Translations under genes and position numbers: made by a program
Source: Magnetospirillum fulvum
Lineage (GTDB): Bacteria; Pseudomonadota; Alphaproteobacteria; Rhodospirillales; Magnetospirillaceae
NCBI RefSeq assembly: GCF_900108475.1
Contig: NZ_FNWO01000003.1
Coordinates: forward strand, 62,001-126,000
Reading direction: 5' to 3'
Length of the DNA stretch: 64,000 nucleotides
The notes under the pieces: model-generated
What the model was told of the DNA's origin: nothing
Seen by the model: only the letters and a program-made list of their open reading frames with translations
The model's database searches: none
Shown: positions 44,017-51,584 of the stretch, one piece after another
Layout: the number at the start of each line of letters is the position of its first letter
Numbering within the stretch: the stretch's first letter is position 1

Positions 44017-45891
44017 ATGTGCGGTATCGCTGGCGTCTTTCATCCCGCCCGTCCCGAGCGTCCGGACCCGGCTCTTCTTGCCGCGATGACCGGTGCGTTG
44101 TCCCATCGTGGGCCGGATGACGAAGGGTTTCACCTCGCCCCCGGGATCGGACTCGGGTTTCGCCGATTGTCGATTCTCGATCTTGCGACTGGCAATCAGC
44201 CGATCCTGAGCGAGGACGGCGAGATCGTCTCGGTCTGCAATGGCGAGATCTACAATTTCCCCGAACTCCGCGCCGAGTTGGAGGCGCGCGGGCATCGGTT
44301 CCGCACCCGCGTCGATACCGAGGTGCTGCCCGCGATGTATCGCGAGTGGGGGCCGGGCTTCGTGTCGCGTCTGTCCGGCCAGTTCGCCTTCGCGGTGTGG
44401 GACGCCCGCGAGCGTCGGCTGGTGCTGGGGCGCGATCCTGTCGGCATCGCGCCGCTGTTTCATGCCGAGATCGACGGCGCGCTGGTTTTCGCGTCAGAGA
44501 TCAAGGCGATCCTGGCCCGGCCAGATGCGCCGCGCCGGGTCAACCCGACCGCGCTGGACCAGATCCTGACCTTCCCCGGTCCGGTCAGTCCCCACACGAT
44601 TTTCGCCGGGATCGACAGCTTGCCGCCCGGTCATATCCTGATCGCCGAAGCAGACGGACGGCGGACGCTGCGGCGGTACTGGGATCTCGACTATCCGTGC
44701 GACGCCGACATCGACCGGAGCCGGTCGGTCGATGATTTGGTCGATGAGCTGGACGCGGCGCTGCGGACGGCGGTCCGGCGCAGGCTTCAATCCGACGTGC
44801 CGGTTGCGGCCTATCTGTCCGGCGGGCTGGACAGTTCGTTGATCGCGGCGATCCTGGCCGATCTGACTCCGGGGGCGGAGCGCCACACCTTTTCCATCGC
44901 CTTCGAGGACCGCGAGATCGACGAAAGCGGGCCGCAGCGTTTGATGGCGGCGCAGTTGGGGTCGATTCACCACGAAACCAGGGTGGGGCCGGGCGCGATC
45001 AATGCCCGGCTGACCGACATCGTCCGCCATGCCGAGGCGCCGCTGCGGGAATCCTACGACGCCTGTTCGCTGATTCTGTCGGGGATGGTCCGTGCCAACG
45101 GGATCAAGGTGGTGATGACGGGGGAGGGAGCCGACGAATTGTTCGGCGGCTATGTCGGCTATCGCCTTGATGTCGAACGGGCCGGGGCTTGCCGGGACGA
45201 CGACGATGTCGAGGCGATGCTGGAAGCGGAAATGCGCTCCCGCCTGTGGGGCGATCCCGATTTCTTTTACGAAAAGAATTATCTGGTCGCGGAGGAAACC
45301 CGGCGGGCGCTGTATTCGACCGCGATGGCGGCGCGGTTCGACGAATTCGATTGCCTTCGGATGCCGCCGGTGGGAACGGGGGCGCTGGCCGGACGCCACG
45401 CCTTCCACAAACGCTCCTATCTCGATTTCAAGCTCCGGATGGCCGACCATCTGCTGGCCGATCATGGCGACCGCGTCGCGTTCGCCAATTCGGTCGAGGC
45501 GCGCTATCCCTTCCTCGACATCGACGTCATCAACGTCGCCCGGCGCATTCCGCCCGAAGTGATGGTGCAAGACGGCATCGAGAAATATCCGCTGAAGCGG
45601 CTGGCCCGGCGCTATCTGCCTGACGAAATCGTCGATCGGCCGAAATTCAGCTTCGTCGCGCCCTCGGCTCCGGCCCTGCTCAAAAGCGCGCTTCCGCTGA
45701 TCGACGACATGTTGTCGCGCGAACGGATCGAGCGCGGCGGCTATTTCAATCCCGACGCGGTGGAGCGGCTGAAGAGTCTTTATCGTCGCCCCGACTTCGA
45801 CTTGAACCAGACCTTCGAGGACGATCTGTTGATGGTCGTGCTGACCTTCAACATCCTGCTCGATCAGTTCGATTTGCCCAATCTCAACTGA
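44017..45891 (+). CDS. asnB: Asparagine synthetase (glutamine-hydrolysing), AsnB-type
   Basis: A 624-residue two-domain enzyme. Met-Cys2 (MCGIAGVF) is the glutaminase nucleophile after Met removal; HRGPDDEG, CNGEIYN and DPVGIAPL complete the N-terminal domain. The synthetase domain has the ATP loop YLSGGLDSS (Ser268) and GEGADELFGGY. The start at MCGIAG is fixed by the need for an N-terminal Cys; longer frames exist. It is longer than E. coli AsnB (554) and closer to the amidotransferases of exopolysaccharide/PEP-CTERM loci (about 630), so it may amidate a sugar or peptide rather than make asparagine. It converges on the luxR gene with one base between stops. Confidence 0.88.
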   Translation: MCGIAGVFHPARPERPDPALLAAMTGALSHRGPDDEGFHLAPGIGLGFRRLSILDLATGNQPILSEDGEIVSVCNGEIYNFPELRAELEARGHRFRTRVDTEVLPAMYREWGPGFVSRLSGQFAFAVWDARERRLVLGRDPVGIAPLFHAEIDGALVFASEIKAILARPDAPRRVNPTALDQILTFPGPVSPHTIFAGIDSLPPGHILIAEADGRRTLRRYWDLDYPCDADIDRSRSVDDLVDELDAALRTAVRRRLQSDVPVAAYLSGGLDSSLIAAILADLTPGAERHTFSIAFEDREIDESGPQRLMAAQLGSIHHETRVGPGAINARLTDIVRHAEAPLRESYDACSLILSGMVRANGIKVVMTGEGADELFGGYVGYRLDVERAGACRDDDDVEAMLEAEMRSRLWGDPDFFYEKNYLVAEETRRALYSTAMAARFDEFDCLRMPPVGTGALAGRHAFHKRSYLDFKLRMADHLLADHGDRVAFANSVEARYPFLDIDVINVARRIPPEVMVQDGIEKYPLKRLARRYLPDEIVDRPKFSFVAPSAPALLKSALPLIDDMLSRERIERGGYFNPDAVERLKSLYRRPDFDLNQTFEDDLLMVVLTFNILLDQFDLPNLN

Positions 45892-45892
45892 G

Positions 45893-46654
45893 TCAGGGGG
45901 CGATCAATCGGAAGATCACGGCGGTGGCAACCGCCTGGGTGACCGTTGCGGCCTTGAGCTTACGCCGTGCCGATTCGATGTGTTTTTCCACCGTTCCTTC
46001 ATGCAGGGACAGTCTGGAGGCGATGCGTTGCGGGCGAAGCCCCCGGGTCAGCCAAAGCAGCACCTCGCGTTCACGGGACGACAGGCTGTAAACCTCGCCC
46101 ATATGCCCCTCTCTCAGGCAGATATCGAAGGCACTGGCGATAGACTGGATGGCGTCGCCGTTCTCGCCCCACATCCGCTCGAATTCGCCTCCCGACATGC
46201 CGTCGGCATGGCAAGCGAAGGAACTGGTGCCCAGGCCGCAGGCGAAACGGGACGGCATGGTGACGCCGCTGATCATCTTGTAATCGGCATCAATCTCGAA
46301 AGACCGCCGCTCGGCGGCGGTAAGGCGGTCGGACGGGGGGATGTCGTTCCAGAGGATGGGTTTCGTCCCCATCCGGGCCATCTGGGCGCAATAATCGTCA
46401 TCAATCAGCAGGTCGTTCATCTTGGCGTCAACGTAGGCGGGATCGAGACTTGCCAGCATGAAAGCCTGCTTCATCTCCGACAGCTTTTTCCCCCGCTCGG
46501 GCTGAATCTCGAATCCGTACCAGATGCCGCCCACCCCGAAATGGGAGAGGTGACGATGGACATGCGACCACAGGTCGGATTGATCGCGCGATTGCTGGAA
46601 ATCGGCAATGGCATCCAGCACCCTCTGGCCTTGTTTGCGGTCAAACTCGGTCAC
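45893..46654 (-). CDS. LuxR-family transcriptional regulator with N-terminal ligand domain
   Basis: A 253-residue protein. The C-terminal HTH (about 190-250) is LSSREREVLLWLTRGLRPQRIA then LSLHEGTVEKHIESARRKL, a GerE/LuxR type DNA-binding domain. The N-terminal 170 residues resemble an autoinducer-binding-type domain (IWYGFEI, then a DYCAQMARMGTKPILWNDI segment). The GTG at 46654 has GGAG ten bases upstream. No luxI-type synthase is in the window, so it may be a solo regulator sensing an exogenous or internal ligand. It is leftward, downstream of the VPLPA-CTERM gene. Confidence 0.82.
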   Translation of the reverse strand: MTEFDRKQGQRVLDAIADFQQSRDQSDLWSHVHRHLSHFGVGGIWYGFEIQPERGKKLSEMKQAFMLASLDPAYVDAKMNDLLIDDDYCAQMARMGTKPILWNDIPPSDRLTAAERRSFEIDADYKMISGVTMPSRFACGLGTSSFACHADGMSGGEFERMWGENGDAIQSIASAFDICLREGHMGEVYSLSSREREVLLWLTRGLRPQRIASRLSLHEGTVEKHIESARRKLKAATVTQAVATAVIFRLIAP

Positions 46655-47168
46655 CGGCGCATCTCCAATGCCACCACGATCAACGGAGCGGATGCCAGCG
46701 GTTTTGGTATCACGAGCCGTTCGCTACGGACAATGGATATTAACCCGAATAGACGATTTGCCTTCGGGGGTGCGCTGATTTTAAGGTGTGAGGCGATCTG
46801 CGGACAAACGCGATCCGCACGAGAGCCGTGTCCATCTGAATGGAAGCGGCTCTTTCAGCCCGCCTGGGTACGGTCCCGGTTGACCGGGGCACCGCCGCAA
46901 TCGGGTGGCAACGCGCTGAAATCTAGTCGCAAAGCGCCAAAGCGGCGACCTGATAGCGTCGTGCCAGTTCATCCTGTGCCAAATCCCAGATATACGATCC
47001 GATGATGCTACGATCGGAAACTATCTGATTCAGCATGAATGTTGAAATATTGTGAACCCATTCTCTGAGCATTTCCCAGCCCACCAATGTTGCGCTGCGG
47101 TATAAGTAGCGCGGATAGGGGTGAACTGTTCATGCTTTCTCGTCTTACTACCCATGAGGACCTACCCG
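46655..47168. other. 514-bp gene-free stretch with a hairpin
   Basis: No convincing gene is visible on either strand. A hairpin at 46822-46853 (AGAGCCG/CGGCTCT with an inner TCCAT/ATGGA) is the clearest structure. The luxR promoter must lie in the left part. The right part (47030-47100) is AT-richer. Confidence 0.5.
46822..46853. terminator. Two-part hairpin, possible terminator
   Basis: A 7-bp stem (AGAGCCG/CGGCTCT) enclosing a 5-bp stem (TCCAT/ATGGA) with loop CTGA, followed on the plus strand by TTC only. It could end leftward transcription from the VPLPA-CTERM gene or be a remnant. Confidence 0.35.
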
Positions 47169-48278
47169 TTACCTACTCGCATCCGCGTCGGAAGGGGCGT
47201 CGCCGCGCCGTTTGCGTCCGCGCCGGGCAAACGCGCCGAGGCCAAAGAGAGCGGACCCGAACAGCGTCAACGCTCCGGGCAACGGCACCGGCGAAACCAG
47301 ATTGGCGTTGACGCCGTCATAGTGGATTTCGCCGTTCTGGATCAGATTTTTGGCGATCACCGTGCCTTCGATGTTCTGGCTGTTCGACAGATCGGCCAGA
47401 ACGGCGAGAATCGTCCCCCCGAACTGGCTGGTGACGTCGATCTTCGCCGCGTCGGTGAAATTCCACACGGTATTGGTCCCGAGCTGCTGGGCCGACCCCG
47501 CCAAGAAGTTGGCGTTCAGGGTCAGCTGGCTCGCTCCGATCCCGCTGACATTGATGACGACTTCTTTCGCGCCGTTGAGCGAGAAAACGATTTCCCGCGC
47601 GCTGTTGAGCAGGGCGGCGCTGGTGATGGAGAAAACCGCAACCCCATCGGCCCCGGGCGTCGCGTTGAAGGTCAGCAGCCCATAATTGTTGCTGCTGATC
47701 GTGCTGTCGGCGGCCAGTGTGGAGAGTTGCCGCGAATAAGCGGTCAGCGACGATTGCGCTGCGGCAATATCGGAGGTGACGGCGGCAATTTTGTTCGTCG
47801 CGACCGACGAGTTGAGCGATAGGGAGGTGGCATTGTTGATCCCGGCCCCAGGGGCGATCGAGCCGCCGAGGTAAACCTTGCTGCTGTTGGCATTGACCCA
47901 GCCGCTGCTGACGTTGCCGCCGATATAGAAATCGCCGCCCCCGTTGCCGTTCAAATAGCTGGTGGCGATGGTACCGCCGACGATCAACCCCGATCCATTG
48001 AGAGTGACGCCGCCGCTTAGTGTCTTGCCGACGGTCAGGGCGGTTCCGGCGAGGTTGACGTGCTGGGCGTAGGTGCCACCCATCGTGTTGCCGCCGACGA
48101 GGGCGCTGCCATCGACATGCGAATTGTTGGTGAGATTGTTGAAAACAATCAGGTTGTAGGTGTTGATCAGGTTGGTGGCGTCGAGGGGTGTCGCGCGCGC
48201 CCCCGTCGTTATCCCGACCATCCCGACCAGGAGGGTTATCACCAAGCGGCTACGGCTCAACGCGCTCATCCCGTCCAT
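47169..48278 (-). CDS. Choice-of-anchor A type exported protein with VPLPA-CTERM tail
   Basis: A 369-residue secreted protein. The signal peptide covers about residues 1-30 (LVITLLVGMVGITTGARA). The mature part is Ser/Asn/Gly-rich with repeated beta-strand units and matches choice-of-anchor A domains (NLIVFNNLTNNSHVDG, LVGGNT). The C-terminus reads VPLPGALTLFGSALFGLG followed by a basic RRGRKRR cluster: a sorting signal of the VPLPA/PEP-CTERM class processed by exosortases. It is therefore probably anchored or released at the cell envelope during exopolysaccharide production. No exosortase is in the window. ATG at 48278 or 48269 is possible. Confidence 0.85.
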   Translation of the reverse strand: MDGMSALSRSRLVITLLVGMVGITTGARATPLDATNLINTYNLIVFNNLTNNSHVDGSALVGGNTMGGTYAQHVNLAGTALTVGKTLSGGVTLNGSGLIVGGTIATSYLNGNGGGDFYIGGNVSSGWVNANSSKVYLGGSIAPGAGINNATSLSLNSSVATNKIAAVTSDIAAAQSSLTAYSRQLSTLAADSTISSNNYGLLTFNATPGADGVAVFSITSAALLNSAREIVFSLNGAKEVVINVSGIGASQLTLNANFLAGSAQQLGTNTVWNFTDAAKIDVTSQFGGTILAVLADLSNSQNIEGTVIAKNLIQNGEIHYDGVNANLVSPVPLPGALTLFGSALFGLGAFARRGRKRRGDAPSDADASR

Positions 48279-48445
48279 CCCAGATCAAGCCACGGAAAAT
48301 ACACAGGATCGACAGAAGCAAGAGCCGAGCCATCGAGCAAAAGGCCTATATTTCAAGGCGTTGCTGGAAATGGCGAGCAAAAAGTGTAAGGAATCCTGAC
48401 ACGGATGCGGGTTCGGATCGCCGGGATGAGCCGACGGTCGCCCCC

Positions 48446-49204
48446 TCATCCTTCTGCCGGGATCGTCGCTTCCAGCCATGCCATCGCCTCGGCCACCGTT
48501 CCGACGGTGGGCAGATCGGGGCGGCGGGGGCGGCGGCGCATCACCACCCGAACCCCCAAAGCGCGGGCGGCGGCCAGCTTGGACTCGGTGGCGGTGCCGC
48601 CACTGTTCTTGCAGACGATGGTGTCGATCCGGTGCGAGGACAGCAGCGTCCGCTCGTCCTCCAGCCCGAACGGCCCACGCGCCAACAGGATTTCGGCCTG
48701 GGCAAAGGGCGGCATCGGCTCGGGCCGATCGACCGAGCGGATCAGGAACCAGACATCGTCCAGTCGGGCGAACGGCTCCAACTCCTGACGGCCCAGCGCC
48801 AGCAGCACCCGCCGCGAGCGGGCGGCGACCAGGGCGGCGGCCTGCTCCCAATCCTCGACCTCGTCCCAATGATCGCCGGGGACGGTCTGCCACGCCGGAC
48901 GCTCCAGCCGTAGCAGCGGCAGGCCACAGGCGGCGCAGGCGGCGGCGGCGTTCCACCCCATCCGTGAGGCGAAGGGATGGGTGGCATCAATCACCGCCGC
49001 GACGGTGGGGCGGGCACGGAGCCATGCCTCCAATCCCTCGGGGCCGCCAAAGCCACCGATACGGACCTCGCCGGCGGGGCGGCGCGGGCTGGCGGTGCGC
49101 CCGGCCAGCGAAGAGACCGGAGTGAAACCGGACCGGTCGGCGAGGGCGGCGGCGAGGGCATAGCCTTCGGTGGTGCCGCCGAGAATCAGAACCTCAACGC
49201 TCAT
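48446..49204 (-). CDS. cobK: Precorrin-6A reductase (CobK/CbiJ)
   Basis: A 252-residue CobK-family enzyme reducing precorrin-6A to precorrin-6B with NADPH in cobalamin synthesis. ILGGTTEGYALAAAL opens the Rossmann-like domain, followed by IGGFGGPEGL, DATHPFASRM and CKNSGGTATESKLAAARALGV, all diagnostic. The ATG at 49204 overlaps the TcuB-like stop by 11 nt, so it is translationally coupled to the CobZ-like pair upstream. Three genes of cobalamin logic are thus in one operon. Confidence 0.92.
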   Translation of the reverse strand: MSVEVLILGGTTEGYALAAALADRSGFTPVSSLAGRTASPRRPAGEVRIGGFGGPEGLEAWLRARPTVAAVIDATHPFASRMGWNAAAACAACGLPLLRLERPAWQTVPGDHWDEVEDWEQAAALVAARSRRVLLALGRQELEPFARLDDVWFLIRSVDRPEPMPPFAQAEILLARGPFGLEDERTLLSSHRIDTIVCKNSGGTATESKLAAARALGVRVVMRRRPRRPDLPTVGTVAEAMAWLEATIPAEG

Positions 49205-50270
49205 CGTTGCGTCGCTCCAGAGCGGCCCGCAGCAAGGCGGCGGCGCGGTAGGGGGCATGGGCGAACTTGCCGTGGGGCAGGGCGACGAAAAAGCCGATCA
49301 CCGTTCCCAGATGCAGGGCGAGGAGAATGCCCATCGCCGGGCTGTCCCGCAAGGCCAGCAAGACCAGACCGCTTGCCGCCATCGCGACCAGTTGACCCAG
49401 CAGCAGACGGCCGGATTGCACCGCCGCCGGGGCGATGGGGGCGGGGTCGGCTCCCTGCTTCAGCGCCAGCAGACCCAGCGATCCGGCGATCAGACCCAGC
49501 CCGCCCAGGCTGCCCAGAATGACGGGCAGGCTGAGGACGGGATAGGGCGCTTCCAGCCCGAGCCAATGGTGATACAGCGTTGCGACCATTGTCGAGGCCA
49601 GACAGAGCAGAAAGCCGCCGAGAACCAGATGGTGGAAGCGCTTGCGCCAAAACGAGGGGAGGCCGTTGCCGTCGTCGCAACCGACCCCGCCGCCGTCAAG
49701 GTTCCGGAGCAGAATCGCGTCGCGGAGCGCCTCGGGGCAAGCGGCGCGCATCTCGGCGCCGCGTGCTCCGCCTCCGGCGCGCCAGAACCGCACCAATCCC
49801 ACCCCCAGCGCCAGCAGCGACCAGCCCAGCGGCAAGGCGGCGGCCAAGCTCATCGTTGCCCACGGGATCACCCGATAGAACGCTCCCGGCCCGGTATGGG
49901 CGGCAAACAGACTTTCGCCCGGCACCAGCAGCAGCACCAGCAGCACCGGCAGCAGGCTTACCGCCAACGTCAGCAGGCCAAGATGAGCGATCGGACGCGG
50001 CCAGGCCAGTTCGGTCTGCGACAGCAGGCGCAGTTCGGCCAACACCAGCGGGACATTTACGGCAAAGGGATGCGGCGGCGCGTACTGGCAGGCTTGCCAG
50101 CAATTGCGGCAGTTGTGGCACAGATGGGCGAGGGTGGCGAGGTCTCCGTCGCTGAAGATGCGGTGACGCTCGGCGGCACGGAACAGCTCGCAATAGCCGT
50201 TACAGTAATTGCAGACATTGCACAGCCGCAGTACCCGCCGCGCTTCCTCGCGCGGATCATCCAAGCGCAT
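49194..50270 (-). CDS. TcuB/CitB-like membrane iron-sulfur protein (probable CobZ C-terminal half)
   Basis: A 358-residue protein. The N-terminal region has two four-Cys clusters, CNVCNYCNGYC and CHNCRNCWQAC, each fit to bind 4Fe-4S. It continues into several transmembrane segments (about 95-115, 130-160, 215-240, 250-280, 295-325) with histidines that could bind heme. TcuB carries electrons from the TcuA flavoprotein to the membrane. In Rhodobacter capsulatus the single protein CobZ corresponds to TcuA plus TcuB and makes precorrin-3B in aerobic cobalamin synthesis. Because cobK overlaps this gene, a CobZ role is more likely than tricarballylate use. Confidence 0.85.
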   Translation of the reverse strand: MRLDDPREEARRVLRLCNVCNYCNGYCELFRAAERHRIFSDGDLATLAHLCHNCRNCWQACQYAPPHPFAVNVPLVLAELRLLSQTELAWPRPIAHLGLLTLAVSLLPVLLVLLLVPGESLFAAHTGPGAFYRVIPWATMSLAAALPLGWSLLALGVGLVRFWRAGGGARGAEMRAACPEALRDAILLRNLDGGGVGCDDGNGLPSFWRKRFHHLVLGGFLLCLASTMVATLYHHWLGLEAPYPVLSLPVILGSLGGLGLIAGSLGLLALKQGADPAPIAPAAVQSGRLLLGQLVAMAASGLVLLALRDSPAMGILLALHLGTVIGFFVALPHGKFAHAPYRAAALLRAALERRNDER

Positions 50271-51573
50271 GCTCCGCCGCCTCCTCTCCGGCGATTCGTC
50301 CGAACACGGCCCCGATCGTCAGGGCCGCCCCGGCAAGATAGCCGGTCCCGATCACGTTGGGAGCCATAATCATGCCCGCCGCGAACAGACAGCCGAGCGG
50401 TTCGCCGTCGGGGGTCAGAACGCGGGAATGGTCGTCGATTCTGACGCCGTAACAGGTAAAGGTGAGGCCGGGGCGGATTGGGACGGTGAAAAACGGCGCT
50501 CGGGTCACCCGCCCCGAATCCGCTGCCGATGCCGCCAGATCGGCGATGGGGACGGCCAGAAAGGCGGCAAGCGCCTCCAGGCTTTCAACCCGGATCGGTT
50601 CGACGATCGCGGGGGGGACGCGATCGACCGCGTCTGCATCCCAGACCGCATGGGCGATCCGGCCGGGCAAGGCCGCGACCCGTCGTCCCCATTGCGCATA
50701 GCGGGTCGGGCCGGTGATCGTGGTCTCGTCCTCGAAGCGCTTACCGTCGCGGTCGATCGCGATGCCCAGATCCAGCCCATCGACGCGGGTGACGATGCCG
50801 CCATCGGCCTCGGTCAGCCGACCATCGACGGCAACCAGATGACAGGCACCGGGGGTGCCGACGCTGGCCGCCCCCAGATCGAACAGGGCACGCAACGGCT
50901 CGCCCGCCGCGAACGGGGTGCCGCGGACGATCAGTTCGGCCGCGTCGTCTCCCCATTGTTCGGCCAGCCAGACCGGGTTGGCCTGATAGCCGCCGCTGGC
51001 GACCACCACCGCCCTGGCCCGGACCGTCCGGGTGCCGCCCGCTCCGTCGGCCAGCGTCACGGCTCCGTCGCGGCTCAGGCCGATCACATGGCTGCGATGG
51101 CGGATGTCGATTCCCAGCCGGGTCGCGGTGGCATACAGGGTGTTGATCATCGCGGTCCCGCCACCCAGGAAAAAGGCGGTCTTGCGCGACCAGGGCAGAC
51201 CGCCGCAAGCGATGGTCTGGAACGCCACCCCTTGCGCCGCCAGCCAGTCGGGAACAGCGGCCGAGCGACGGATCAACAGCCGCCCCAGCGCCTCGTCGCC
51301 CGCTCCCTCGGCGGCCTTGGTCAGGTCGGCATGGAAATCGGCTTCGTCGTAACTGCCGGGAAACAGCGGCGAGGGGGCGCAATGCATGATCCGCAGATTG
51401 CGCGAATGGCGGGTGTTGCCGCCGCGATTCTCGGGCGGAGCCCGGTCGAGCAGAATCACCGACGCTCCGGCGCGGCGGGCGGCGATCGCGGCGCACAAAG
51501 CGGCGGTGCCGCCGCCGATAACGACGACGGCACCAACCGGCAGGTCAGGGGACGGCGGCACCGGCGGGGTCAT
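50257..51573 (-). CDS. TcuA-like FAD-dependent oxidoreductase (probable CobZ N-terminal half)
   Basis: A 438-residue flavoprotein of the FAD-binding-2/fumarate reductase type. VVVIGGGTAALCAAIAARRAG is the FAD Rossmann loop, RGGNTRHSRN is typical of TcuA/CobZ, and GCLFAAGMIMAPNVIGTGYLAG is the C-terminal FAD motif. It overlaps the TcuB-like gene by 14 nt and follows the histidine kinase gene by 11 bp. As part of a split CobZ it would oxidise precorrin-3A to precorrin-3B (the CobG step). Confidence 0.86.
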   Translation of the reverse strand: MTPPVPPSPDLPVGAVVVIGGGTAALCAAIAARRAGASVILLDRAPPENRGGNTRHSRNLRIMHCAPSPLFPGSYDEADFHADLTKAAEGAGDEALGRLLIRRSAAVPDWLAAQGVAFQTIACGGLPWSRKTAFFLGGGTAMINTLYATATRLGIDIRHRSHVIGLSRDGAVTLADGAGGTRTVRARAVVVASGGYQANPVWLAEQWGDDAAELIVRGTPFAAGEPLRALFDLGAASVGTPGACHLVAVDGRLTEADGGIVTRVDGLDLGIAIDRDGKRFEDETTITGPTRYAQWGRRVAALPGRIAHAVWDADAVDRVPPAIVEPIRVESLEALAAFLAVPIADLAASAADSGRVTRAPFFTVPIRPGLTFTCYGVRIDDHSRVLTPDGEPLGCLFAAGMIMAPNVIGTGYLAGAALTIGAVFGRIAGEEAAEHALG

Positions 51574-51584
51574 CGCGGGCGGGG

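Noticed and set aside
46655-46780. lux-box-type dyad upstream of the LuxR gene
   Set aside because: No 18-20 bp palindrome with the usual CTG/CAG ends was visible.
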